From Cellulomonas chitinilytica (GTDB lineage Bacteria; Actinomycetota; Actinomycetes; Actinomycetales; Cellulomonadaceae): a DNA stretch of 64,000 nt. The position numbers and the translations under genes were made by a program. Every line of letters starts with the position of its first letter. Positions within the stretch are counted from its first letter, which is position 1. Positions 17,345 to 25,447 of the stretch are shown piece after piece. Under the pieces are notes generated by a model. That model was given only the letters and a program-made list of their open reading frames with translations, searched no databases and was not told the origin of the DNA. Where the stretch lies: NCBI RefSeq assembly GCF_016862675.1, contig NZ_BONK01000001.1:124001-188000 (forward strand). Direction: 5' to 3'.

Positions 17345-17694
17345 CAGGGCGCCGTCCGCGGCATGACGGCCTGACGGGTGACCGTGAACGACGGGAAGAT
17401 CGCGATGCGGGGCACCGGGACCTCGATCCGCACGGCACCGGCGGGGTACGTGATCTGCGCGGTCCGCAGACCGTTCGGCAGCGAGGCGTCCACGGCGGCC
17501 GGCACCGACCGGCCGAGGCTCGCCGCCCGGGCGCCGTCGCGGACCGCCTGGTTCGCGGCGTGAGCGGTGAGCCCGAACGCGGCGACTTGGAGGAACGCGA
17601 GCACGACGGCGACGAAGATCGGGACGAGGCCGAGCATCTCGATCGCCGTCGAGCCGCGCTCGTCGCGGGGGCGTGGGGCGCGCCGTCGGGTCAC
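17344..17694 (-). CDS. tadE: TadE-like pseudopilin
   Basis: The GTG at 17694 overlaps the stop of the TadZ-TadE fusion gene (GTGA). The 116-residue product has a basic leader ending DERG, then STAIEMLGLVPIFVAVVLAFLQVAAFGL. Gly14 with Glu19 at +5 is the pseudopilin cleavage motif. The helix is followed by NQAVRDGARAASLG, typical for TadE, and a beta-rich exported end. It should be a minor pilin processed by the prepilin peptidase. A longer open frame upstream on this strand is a shadow of the fusion gene. Confidence 0.9.
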   Translation of the reverse strand: MTRRRAPRPRDERGSTAIEMLGLVPIFVAVVLAFLQVAAFGLTAHAANQAVRDGARAASLGRSVPAAVDASLPNGLRTAQITYPAGAVRIEVPVPRIAIFPSFTVTRQAVMPRTAP

Positions 17695-19271
17695 GGCTCC
17701 TGCACCACCTCTCGCGACACGGTCGCCGTCCACGGCGTGCTCATCAGCCCGGGGGCGACCGCGGGGATGCGCACGCTCACGTCGACGGACGACGGCAGCG
17801 GGCTCGCGAGCTCGAGGTCGACGTCGTCCCGCAGCCCTGTCGGGAACGCGTCGAGCGTCGCGGCGCGCACCTGCGCGGGCGTCTCGCCGAGCTGCACGGC
17901 ACGTGCCGCCTCCGACGCGCCGTACCCGGTCCACACGTACGTGAGCCCCGTCAGGCCGAGCTGCCACAGCACCGCGCAGACCAGGAAGATCATCGGGAGC
18001 AGGGCGACCAGCTCGACGGCGGCCGACCCGGCGTCCCCGACCTTCTGCCGGCGGCCGGCGGCCCGCCGGGTGCCGGGCGCGGCGCCCGCCTCGGGCGACG
18101 CCGTGGCGGTCGAACGGACCACGCCGACCTCCCGGCCGACCGCCCGCAGGGCCTTCCACCAGGCGACCTCGGTGACCAGCTCGGGGGCGCGGGAGTTCAT
18201 CGCGCTCTCCAGCCGGTGCCCCATGTCCTGGATGACCGTCGTGAGCATCGCGCCGGGCGACAGCCGCCGCACCGTCTCGGGCTGGACCTCGTCCTGCCGC
18301 GACGACTTGTTGAGCAGCACGTGCACGGTCTCCGGCTTGCGCACCTGCAGCGACTCCCACCAGCGCAGGTTCCGGCGCAGGGCCCGGATGCTCATGAGGT
18401 CGGGCGTGATGACGGAGACGACCTCGTCGGCGATCTCGACGACGGCGGCCTGCACCGGCGTCACGTGCGACCCGACGTCGACGATCACGAGGTCGTACTG
18501 CTGACGCAGCAGGCCGACGATCTGCCGGATCGCGGACGGCGTCACCCACTCGACGTCACGCACGTCGTCCGGCGGGAGGAGCAGGTGCAGGCCCGACTCG
18601 TGCTGGAAGACGGCGTCCGCGACGGTGCGCACCGACAGGTCCTGCGCGACCTTCGCGAGGTCGGCGACGGACGTGCGGGCGCGCGCCTCGATGAGGCTCG
18701 TGACGTCGCCCTTCTCGAGGTCCAGGTCGACGACGAGGACCTTGTGGTCCGGCAGCTCGCGCCGCACGTCCCACGCGAGGTGGGTGGCGACGGTCGTCGT
18801 GCCGACGCCGCCCTTGGTGCCGGCGACCGCCACGACGATGGCGCGGCCGCGGGCGCTGCCGCCGTCCGCCGACGCGCTGAGCAGCATCGAGTGCATGTGC
18901 CGCGACCAGTCGAGCGCGGTGTTGACGCGCTGCTGCACGTCGGCGAACGACAGCGGGTACGACAGGACGCCACGCGCGCCCGCGTCCATCGCCGAGGCGA
19001 GCGACTCCGGGTCGCCGTCGCTCGTGACGACGATCGCGACGCTCGCAGGCCGGCGCAGGCTCAGGTCGCGGACCACCTGGTGCACCGGCTCCGGCCCGAG
19101 CAGGTCGTGCACCAGCACGATGCTCGGGTCGTGCTGCAGCACGAGGTCGGTGAGCTCGGTGGTGGTCTCGCCGACCCCGACGACCTCGACGTCCGCGGCC
19201 TCGGCGATCTGGGCCCGCAGCTCGTACGCCAGGGACTGGTCGGCGCACCCGATGACGACAGTGCCGGCCAT
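17691..19271 (-). CDS. TadZ/CpaE-like ATPase fused to a TadE-like pseudopilin
   Basis: The 526-residue protein has three parts. Residues 1-125 form a degenerate receiver-like domain (VVIGCADQSLAYELRAQI; SIVLVHDLL). Residues about 140-385 are a MinD/ParA-type ATPase with the deviant Walker A in AGTKGGVGTTTVATHLA and DLDLEKGDV, the usual TadZ/CpaE that localises the pilus. Residues 412-526 are a complete TadE module: GDAG|SAAVELVALLPMIFLVCAVLWQLGL (Gly415, Glu420), then YGASEAARAVQLG and a beta-rich end. No stop or frameshift separates them. An internal GTG at 18122 with GGGAGG 5 nt upstream could yield a separate 143-residue TadE. The start overlaps the cpaB stop (TGATG). Confidence 0.85.
   Translation of the reverse strand: MAGTVVIGCADQSLAYELRAQIAEAADVEVVGVGETTTELTDLVLQHDPSIVLVHDLLGPEPVHQVVRDLSLRRPASVAIVVTSDGDPESLASAMDAGARGVLSYPLSFADVQQRVNTALDWSRHMHSMLLSASADGGSARGRAIVVAVAGTKGGVGTTTVATHLAWDVRRELPDHKVLVVDLDLEKGDVTSLIEARARTSVADLAKVAQDLSVRTVADAVFQHESGLHLLLPPDDVRDVEWVTPSAIRQIVGLLRQQYDLVIVDVGSHVTPVQAAVVEIADEVVSVITPDLMSIRALRRNLRWWESLQVRKPETVHVLLNKSSRQDEVQPETVRRLSPGAMLTTVIQDMGHRLESAMNSRAPELVTEVAWWKALRAVGREVGVVRSTATASPEAGAAPGTRRAAGRRQKVGDAGSAAVELVALLPMIFLVCAVLWQLGLTGLTYVWTGYGASEAARAVQLGETPAQVRAATLDAFPTGLRDDVDLELASPLPSSVDVSVRIPAVAPGLMSTPWTATVSREVVQEP
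18120..18133 (-). promoter_or_regulatory. internal Shine-Dalgarno and GTG inside the TadZ-TadE fusion
   Basis: GGGAGG (18133-18128), 5 bases, GTG (18122-18120) in the same frame as the fusion, exactly at the junction between the ATPase and the TadE module. Confidence 0.6.
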
Positions 19272-19999
19272 CAGCCGTTCACCCCTTCCGGAACGGCCTC
19301 GCCGCCGAGGTTCCCGGCGTCGAAGTCACCTTCCTCACCGGTCCGGTCCTCGCCGGATCCGGCGGGGAGCCCGACGAGCCGGACCTCCTTCGCGAAGGCG
19401 GCGGCGTACGTGACGGCGAGCGCGTCGTTCGGCTCGAGCGCGAGCGTGACCGGGACGACGGTCGACTGTCCGGTCGCGCTGTTCTCGTCGACCTGCACCT
19501 GGCTGCCGCGCACGGAGACCACGCGGACGTCCTCGACGAGGACCCGGACCTGCTTGGGCAGTCCCGGCACGTCGGCGAACACGGCGTAGATGTCGACGTG
19601 GTCGCCGGGCCGCACGCGGTCGGCGATGCCGGTCACCTCGTCGACGTTGATGGCGATCTCACGCTCGGTCGGGCTGAGGTCCGACGGCGGTACGAGCAGG
19701 TCGCTCGACAGGAGCGTGCCCGCGTCGAGGTTGACGCCGACCTTGCGCCCGACGAGGTCGTCCTTCGACACGAGCGCCGAGGGCGAGACCCACCTCTCGG
19801 GGACCTCGTCGGCGACGAGGGCGGACTCGTCGAGGACCGCGAACGCGGGGAGCGCCTCCGCCGCCCGGTACACGGTCACCATCGAGCCGACCTTGCTCGA
19901 CACGCTGCCGACGTAGGACGCCACCAGGAAGAACACGACGACGGACAGCGCCGCGGAGAGCAGGATGAACAGGACACCTCGTCGTTGGCGGGGGTTCAC
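19271..19999 (-). CDS. cpaB: Flp pilus assembly protein CpaB/RcpC (SAF domain)
   Basis: The 242-residue protein has one membrane helix near the start (GVLFILLSAALSVVVFFLVASYVG), a SAF domain (about 40-110: VYRAAEALPAFAVLDESALV; VGRKVGVNLDAGTLLSSDLL), and a CpaB-type beta domain with GIADRVRPGDHVDIYAVF. The C-terminal 25 residues are acidic and probably disordered. The GTG start overlaps the stop of the zinc-ribbon gene (GTGA) with AGGAG upstream. CpaB is the conserved periplasmic or cell-surface component of Tad assembly systems. Confidence 0.92.
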   Translation of the reverse strand: MNPRQRRGVLFILLSAALSVVVFFLVASYVGSVSSKVGSMVTVYRAAEALPAFAVLDESALVADEVPERWVSPSALVSKDDLVGRKVGVNLDAGTLLSSDLLVPPSDLSPTEREIAINVDEVTGIADRVRPGDHVDIYAVFADVPGLPKQVRVLVEDVRVVSVRGSQVQVDENSATGQSTVVPVTLALEPNDALAVTYAAAFAKEVRLVGLPAGSGEDRTGEEGDFDAGNLGGEAVPEGVNG

Positions 20000-20811
20000 G
20001 CACTTGCTCCTCGGGGCTCGACGGACACGGTCCGGCGGACATGGCAGAACGGGCAGAAGTCGGTGAAGACGGGCTCGGCGCACGCGGGGCAGCGGCCGGT
20101 CATCGCGGGCAGGTACACCCCGGCCCCGCCGGGCAGGGCGACCGCCTCGACGGCGCGGCTCGTGCCGAGCCGGTCGTGCTCGCGGGGGCGGATGCCCGGC
20201 AGGTCGACGATCTCGGTGCAGCCGCTCGCGGCGAGCAGGTGGGTCCGGGCGTGTGCCGGGACGCGGTCCAGCCCGCCGCAGTACAGGGTTCCCCTGTCGA
20301 CGGCGGGCTCGTCGGGCCGTGCCCGCGGCCCGACGCCGCGGACGGCCGGCGCGGGACCGGACAGGGTGACGACGAAGCCGTCGCCGCCCGGGGACAGGGA
20401 GCGCACGTGCTGGCTCATCGACGGCGCGGGGTCCTCGAGCTTGGTGACGCTCGGCGTCCACGCGCCGCTCCACGTCTGCGCCGCGAGCGCGTCGAGGAAG
20501 GCGACGGTCTCGCCGGCCGACAGCGACGCCGACGCCGCCTGGGACGCCAGCATCAGGAGCGCGCCGGGCCCGTGCGGGAGGGTCCGCCAGGCCACCGCGA
20601 CACCGCGGTCGGCGAGCGCGGCGGCCTGCTTGCGCACGAGGAGCTCGTGCCTGCGCTCGCCCACCAGCAGGGCGTGCGACGCCCCGGCGACGACGCCCGG
20701 GTCCGGCCCTGCGAGGTCGGCGGGCGCGACGACCGTCGACCGCGGGACGCCCGGGGGCGCCGGGAGCGGGTCCGCCGAGGCGACCATGGCGGAGACGACG
20801 ATCGAGGGCAT
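19996..20811 (-). CDS. unknown protein with C-terminal zinc ribbon, first gene of the tad operon
   Basis: The 271-residue product has no family I recognise. The first 200 residues are Ala/Val-rich and globular-looking (DAALADRGVAVAWRTLPHGPGALLMLASQAASASLSAGETVAFLDALAAQTW is the clearest part, bases about 20630-20480). Near the end is a double Cys knuckle, CPAC-x7-CPFC (residues about 244-258), a likely zinc ribbon. No membrane helix or signal peptide is seen, so it should be cytoplasmic. The ATG at 20811 has AGGGGAG 10 nt upstream. It is translationally coupled to cpaB, so a regulatory or assembly role in pilus formation is inferred. Confidence 0.6.
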   Translation of the reverse strand: MPSIVVSAMVASADPLPAPPGVPRSTVVAPADLAGPDPGVVAGASHALLVGERRHELLVRKQAAALADRGVAVAWRTLPHGPGALLMLASQAASASLSAGETVAFLDALAAQTWSGAWTPSVTKLEDPAPSMSQHVRSLSPGGDGFVVTLSGPAPAVRGVGPRARPDEPAVDRGTLYCGGLDRVPAHARTHLLAASGCTEIVDLPGIRPREHDRLGTSRAVEAVALPGGAGVYLPAMTGRCPACAEPVFTDFCPFCHVRRTVSVEPRGASA

Positions 20812-21416
20812 CCGGGCGGTACTCCCCTGGTGAGGCGTGCGGTGGGCGGGCGTCCGAGGCGGTCGGGTGGTCGTCGACGGCTCCGCGTGACGGGCTCGCG
20901 TGACGACGACCTTCGCGTCCCGACCGGTACGCCGGGGAGCGACGAGCGCACATGCTATTCGGACAGACCGTACGTACGGGGACGAATCCACCCGGATGAG
21001 CGTCTGCTCATCGTTGCCCCGGGTGACCATGCGGGACGCGCGCCGCAGGATCACCCGACCGGCCCAGCGGCCCTCGACACGGTCGGGTCCGCCGGGTTCG
21101 CCCGACCGAGCGACCCGCGGCTCGACCGCCCGCGCGGCGGGCAGCCGCACGGCGGGTCGGCCCGGCGCGCGGGTCAGGGGGCGGTCGGGCACGGCGCCCA
21201 TCGTGGCGGTGGCCGGTCCCGCCGCGACGGGCCCTCGGGTGGGCCCCGGCGGCCCGCGCGGGCCCGCGGGCCTGCACCGGTCGTGGGCGCTGGGGCCCAT
21301 CCGGCCGGGCCCGCGGCGGCCCGAGGCGGGACGCGCGACCCTCGCTCGCGGGGCGCGTCCGGGACGGCGGAAAACGTTTCGAGGCGTGTCGGTACCAGCA
21401 CGTAACGTTGGTGCCC
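20812..21416. promoter_or_regulatory. 605-bp divergent intergenic region, tad operon and ABC exporter
   Basis: No gene is supported here. It holds two perfect inverted repeats in a locally less GC-rich stretch: CCGTACGTACGG at 20968-20979 and GATGAGC-GTCT-GCTCATC at 20995-21012. Both fit operators for the minus-strand tad operon, 160-200 bp upstream of its first start codon. The right-hand 230 bp is extremely GC-rich. TAACGT (21403-21408) next to the exporter start is a likely -10. Confidence 0.5.
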
Positions 21417-23228
21417 GTGCGCTCCCTCCCCCTCGACGACCCCGGCACGCCGCCGCTCACCGGCCCGCTGGCGCTGCTGTGGTGGCTGGCGCGCCGGCAG
21501 TGGGGCATCCTCCTCGTCGCCGTCGCGCTCGGCATCCTCATGTTCGCCTGCCAGGCGATCCTGCCCGCACTGACGGGCCGCGCGATCGACGGCGGCCTCG
21601 CGCACGGCTTCGGCCCCGACCTGTGGCGCGCCGCCGGCGCCCTGGGCGTGCTCGGCGTGGTCAGCGCCGCCGCCTCCGCGGTCGGCCACCGGTTCGACAT
21701 CGCGAACTGGCTGCGGGCCGCGTTCACGTCGTCCCAGCTCGTCGGACGGACCGTGTCGCGGTCCGGGCACGCGATCACCGCCGAGCTGCCGACCGGTGAG
21801 GTCGTCTCCGCGGTCGCCAACGACGCGCTGCGGATCGGCGAGGTCTACGCGGTGGCCGCCCGGTTCGTCGGCAGCATCGTCGCCTACGGCGTCGCCGCCG
21901 TCTTCATGCTGCGGCTGTCCGTCACGCTCGGCCTCGTCGTGCTCCTCGGCCTGCCGACCGTCGCGGTCGCCCTGGGCCTGCTGGTCAAGCCGCTGCAGCA
22001 TCGCCAGGCCGCCCAGCGCGAGGCGTCGGGCCGCCTGACGACGCTCGGGTCCGACACAGTCTCCGGCCTGCGCATCCTGCGCGGCATCGGCGGCGAGGGC
22101 GTGTTCAACGCCCGCTACCGCGAGCAGTCGCAGGTCGTGCGCGGCCGGGGCGTCGCCGTGGCGACCACCCAGTCGTGGCTCGACGCGCTGCAGGTGCTGC
22201 TGCCCGGCCTGTTCGTCGCCGTGCTCATCTGGCTCGGCGCGCACATGGCGCTCGCGGGCGAGATCACGCCCGGCCAGCTCGTCGCCACCTACGGCTACGC
22301 CGCGTTCCTGGGCTGGCCGGTGCAGAACGCCACGATGATGCTGCAGGCCGCCACCCGCGCCCACGTCGGCGCCGGGAAGGTCATCAACGTGCTCAAGGTC
22401 GTGCCGTCCACGGGTGCCCGGCCGGCGACCGCGCAGGCACCGGACGGCGAGGTCCCGCTCGTCGACGAGACCAGCGGCGTCACCATCGAGCCCGGACGCG
22501 TCGTCGCGCTCGTCGGCGCCGACCCGGACGAGTCGGCGCGCATCGCGACCCGACTCGGCCGGTTCGACGACGACGGCGAGGCCGACACCCCGGTCCGGCT
22601 CGGCGACGTGCTGCTCGCCGAGATCGACAAGGAGCACGTCCGCCGCCGGATCGTCGTCGCCGAGGCGACGCCGCACCTGTTCTCCGGCGTGCTCGCCGAG
22701 GAGCTCGACGTGCACGGCGACCAGGACGAGGACCGCCTCCTCGCGGCCGTCGCGCTCGCCGACGCGCACGACGTGCTCGACTCCGTGCCCGACGGCCTCG
22801 CGGGCGAGCTGCCCGAGAAGGGCCGGTCGCTCTCGGGCGGCCAGCGGCAGCGCGTCGCGCTCGCCCGGGCGCTGCTGCTCGACCCGGAGATCCTCGTGCT
22901 CGTCGAGCCGACCAGCGCGGTCGACGCCCACACCGAGGCGCGGATCGCGTCGCGACTCGCGGACGCCCGGCGCGGGCGCTCGACGCTCGTCGTCACCGCG
23001 TCGCCGCTCGTGCTGGACCACGTCGACGAGGTGCAGTTCGTGCAGGACGGCCAGCTCGTGGCCCGCGGCACGCACGACGAGCTGCTGTCCGGTGCGGCCG
23101 GGGCACTCACCGCCGCCGCCTACCGGCGCGTCGTCGGGCGGCACCTCGACGAGGAGGCGGCGGAGGACGCCGCCCCCGAGCTCGACCTGCTGGAGGACTC
23201 CGTGACCCAGGGAGGAGGACGACCGTGA
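21417..23228 (+). CDS. ABC exporter subunit A, degenerate nucleotide-binding domain
   Basis: A half-transporter of about 603 residues: six membrane helices (residues 20-310) and one NBD. The NBD has lost the P-loop (VGADPDESAR replaces GxxGxGKST), the Walker B Asp (ILVLVEP instead of LLDEP) and the switch His (VTASPLVL instead of AHRL), but keeps a perfect signature LSGGQRQRVALARALLLDP. It therefore cannot hydrolyse ATP at its own site but can complete the site of its partner. The start is uncertain: GTG at 21417 or 21411. There is no Shine-Dalgarno, and TAACGT lies 8 nt upstream of 21417. The stop overlaps the next gene (GTGA). Substrate unknown. Confidence 0.9.
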   Translation: MRSLPLDDPGTPPLTGPLALLWWLARRQWGILLVAVALGILMFACQAILPALTGRAIDGGLAHGFGPDLWRAAGALGVLGVVSAAASAVGHRFDIANWLRAAFTSSQLVGRTVSRSGHAITAELPTGEVVSAVANDALRIGEVYAVAARFVGSIVAYGVAAVFMLRLSVTLGLVVLLGLPTVAVALGLLVKPLQHRQAAQREASGRLTTLGSDTVSGLRILRGIGGEGVFNARYREQSQVVRGRGVAVATTQSWLDALQVLLPGLFVAVLIWLGAHMALAGEITPGQLVATYGYAAFLGWPVQNATMMLQAATRAHVGAGKVINVLKVVPSTGARPATAQAPDGEVPLVDETSGVTIEPGRVVALVGADPDESARIATRLGRFDDDGEADTPVRLGDVLLAEIDKEHVRRRIVVAEATPHLFSGVLAEELDVHGDQDEDRLLAAVALADAHDVLDSVPDGLAGELPEKGRSLSGGQRQRVALARALLLDPEILVLVEPTSAVDAHTEARIASRLADARRGRSTLVVTASPLVLDHVDEVQFVQDGQLVARGTHDELLSGAAGALTAAAYRRVVGRHLDEEAAEDAAPELDLLEDSVTQGGGRP

Positions 23229-24958
23229 AGCTCCCCATCGCCGACTCGGCCGCCGTGCGGGCGTACGCGACCCACCTGCTGCGCACGCACCGCCGGCCGC
23301 TGACGAAGATCGCGACGCTGCACACCCTCGCCGCGGTCGCGGGCCTGACCGGTCCGTGGTTGCTGGGCCGGCTCGTCGACGCCGTCAACGACGGCACGAG
23401 CGTCTCCTACGTCGACCGGCTCATCGCGTTCGGCGTCACCGCCGTGCTCGCGCAGACCGTGCTCATCCGGTTCGCGCAGAAGTCGTCGATGGTGTTCGGC
23501 GAGATGGTGTTCGCGCAGCTCCGCGAGGAGTTCATCGAGACCGTCACGTCGCTGCCGCTGTCCACGGTGGAGCGGGCCGGCACGGGCGACCTCGTCGCGC
23601 GGACGACGAACGACGTCAACCGGCTGCAGCACGCCGTCCGGTTCGGCGTGCCGCGGGTCATCGTCGCCGTCGTCACGATCACGCTCACCGTCGCCGCGAG
23701 CCTGCTCATGTCGCCGCTGGTGGCGGTCGCGATGTTCGTCGGCGTGCCCGGGATGCTCGTCGTCGTCCGCTGGTACCTCAAGCGCGCGACGCCCGCCTAC
23801 CAGCGCGAGTCCGCGTCGTACGCGGCGCTCAACGGCACGATCACGGAGTCCGTCGAGGGCGCCCGCACCGTCGACGCGCTGCGTCTCGGCCCGCGCCGGC
23901 TCGGCCGCGTCAACGCGAACCTGCACGAGGCGTTCCTCGCCGAGAAGGAGACGCTGCGGCTGCGCACGGTCCTGTTCCCCGGGATCGACCTCGCGTTCGT
24001 GCTCGCGCCCGTCGCGGTGCTGCTGTGGGGCGGGTACCTCGCGTCGAACGGCTACGTCTCGCTCGGCGCCGTCGTCACGATCGTCATGTACACGTACCAG
24101 GTGACGGGGCCCGTCTGGGAGCTGATCTTCTGGGTCGACGAGATCCAGGTGGCCGCCACGTCGCTCGCGCGCATCGTCGGCGTGCAGCTCGTCGAGCCGG
24201 ACCGCGAGACGCGCGAGGGCACGCCCGCCGACGAGGACATCAGCACCCGTGGCCTGCGGTACGCGTACCGCGAGGGGCACGACGTGCTGCACTCGATCGA
24301 CCTCGACCTGCGGCACGGCGAGCGGCTGGCCGTCGTCGGGCCGTCCGGTGCGGGCAAGTCGACGCTCGGGCGCATGCTCGCCGGCATCCACCCGCCCACC
24401 GGCGGTTCCGTGACGGTCGGCGGCGTGCCGCTCGTCGACCTGCCGCTGGAGGAGCTGCGCGGGCACGTCGCGCTCGTCACGCAGGAGCACCACGTGTTCG
24501 TCGGGACGGTCGGGGACAACCTGCGGCTCGCCGACGACACCGCGACCGACGCGGACCTGGAGCGCGCCCTGCGGGCCGTCGAGGCGTGGGACTGGGTCGC
24601 CGCGATGCCCGACGGGCTCGCGACCGAGGTCGGCTCCGGCGGCGCCCCGTTGACGCCCGCCCAGGCCCAGCAGATCGCGCTCGCCCGGCTGGTGCTGCTC
24701 GACCCGCACACGCTCGTGCTCGACGAGGCGACGTCCCTGCTCGACCCGCGGGCGGCACGGCACCTCGAGAAGTCGCTGTCGGCCGTCCTGGCGGGCCGGA
24801 CCGTCGTCGCGATCGCGCACCGGCTGCACACCGCGCACGACGCCGACCGGGTCGCCGTGGTCGACGCGGGCCGAATCTCCGAGATCGGGCCGCACGACGA
24901 GCTGGTGGCCGCCGGCGGCGACTACGCCGCGCTGTGGCACTCGTGGCAGCACGAGTGA
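23225..24958 (+). CDS. ABC exporter subunit B, catalytic Walker A/B with degenerate signature
   Basis: The 577-residue half-transporter has six membrane helices (about 15-315) and an NBD with intact Walker A (GPSGAGKSTLGRMLAG), Q-loop (LVTQEHHVF), Walker B (TLVLDEATSLLD) and switch His (IAHRLHT). Its signature is LTPAQAQQIALARL in place of LSGGQ. This is the mirror image of subunit A. A heterodimer would have one fully canonical ATP site (Walker A/B from B, signature from A) and one dead site. The GTG start overlaps the subunit A stop with GGAGGA upstream. It resembles lipid or multidrug exporters; the exported compound cannot be told. Confidence 0.93.
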   Translation: MKLPIADSAAVRAYATHLLRTHRRPLTKIATLHTLAAVAGLTGPWLLGRLVDAVNDGTSVSYVDRLIAFGVTAVLAQTVLIRFAQKSSMVFGEMVFAQLREEFIETVTSLPLSTVERAGTGDLVARTTNDVNRLQHAVRFGVPRVIVAVVTITLTVAASLLMSPLVAVAMFVGVPGMLVVVRWYLKRATPAYQRESASYAALNGTITESVEGARTVDALRLGPRRLGRVNANLHEAFLAEKETLRLRTVLFPGIDLAFVLAPVAVLLWGGYLASNGYVSLGAVVTIVMYTYQVTGPVWELIFWVDEIQVAATSLARIVGVQLVEPDRETREGTPADEDISTRGLRYAYREGHDVLHSIDLDLRHGERLAVVGPSGAGKSTLGRMLAGIHPPTGGSVTVGGVPLVDLPLEELRGHVALVTQEHHVFVGTVGDNLRLADDTATDADLERALRAVEAWDWVAAMPDGLATEVGSGGAPLTPAQAQQIALARLVLLDPHTLVLDEATSLLDPRAARHLEKSLSAVLAGRTVVAIAHRLHTAHDADRVAVVDAGRISEIGPHDELVAAGGDYAALWHSWQHE

Positions 24959-24959
24959 G

Positions 24960-25388
24960 ATGACCGGCCCGATCGCCCTGCGAGGGGGTGTCGTCCTTCC
25001 GGACGACGCCCTCTCGTGGCGTTTCTCGCGGTCCGGCGGCCCCGGCGGTCAGTCGGTGAACACCGCGGACTCGCGCGCGGAGCTGTCCGTGGACCTCACG
25101 GCCGTGCTCTGGGTGGTGCCCGAGCAGGAGGAGCGGGTCCGTGAGCGGCTCGCGCACCGGCTGCGCGGCGACGTGCTGACCGTCGCCGCGTCCGAGCAGC
25201 GGTCCCAGCTGCGCAACCGGGAGGCCGCGCTCGCCCGCGTCGTCGCGATCCTCGACGACGCGCTCACGCCCCCGGGCCCGCCCCGCCGGGCCACCCGGCC
25301 GAGCCGCGCGTCGCGCGAGCGGCGGGCCGCCGGGGAGAAGCAGCGGCGCGCCGTCAAGGAGCTGCGCCGCCGGCCGCCGCTGGGCTGA
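24960..25388 (+). CDS. arfB: peptidyl-tRNA hydrolase ArfB (ribosome rescue)
   Basis: The 142-residue protein has the release-factor-type GGQ motif in SRSGGPGGQSVNTADSRAEL (GGQ at residues 28-30) without the codon-recognition domains of RF1/RF2, plus a basic, Arg-rich C-terminal tail that enters the mRNA channel. It hydrolyses peptidyl-tRNA on ribosomes stalled without a stop codon. The ATG starts 1 bp after the exporter stop, so it may be cotranscribed with the exporter. Confidence 0.92.
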   Translation: MTGPIALRGGVVLPDDALSWRFSRSGGPGGQSVNTADSRAELSVDLTAVLWVVPEQEERVRERLAHRLRGDVLTVAASEQRSQLRNREAALARVVAILDDALTPPGPPRRATRPSRASRERRAAGEKQRRAVKELRRRPPLG

Positions 25389-25401
25389 TCGACCCGACCT
25401 C

Positions 25402-25422
25402 ACCTCGGCCGGCCGGAGGTGC
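25402..25422. terminator. bidirectional hairpin between arfB and DUF952 gene
   Basis: CACCTC ... GAGGTG close a stem that continues through GGCC/GGCC, located between two convergent stops. Confidence 0.65.
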
Positions 25423-25447
25423 GTGACGCTCGGCTCGAGCCGTCAGG

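Noticed and set aside
17344-18549. A longer 401-codon version of TadE
   Set aside because: The extra N-terminal part is a shadow of the TadZ-TadE fusion. The GTGA overlap at 17694 gives the natural TadE start.
21417-24958. CydDC transporter
   Set aside because: The two ABC half-transporters are 10 kb from cydAB, and their complementary degenerate ATPase sites and lack of recognisable CydC/CydD features do not support this name.
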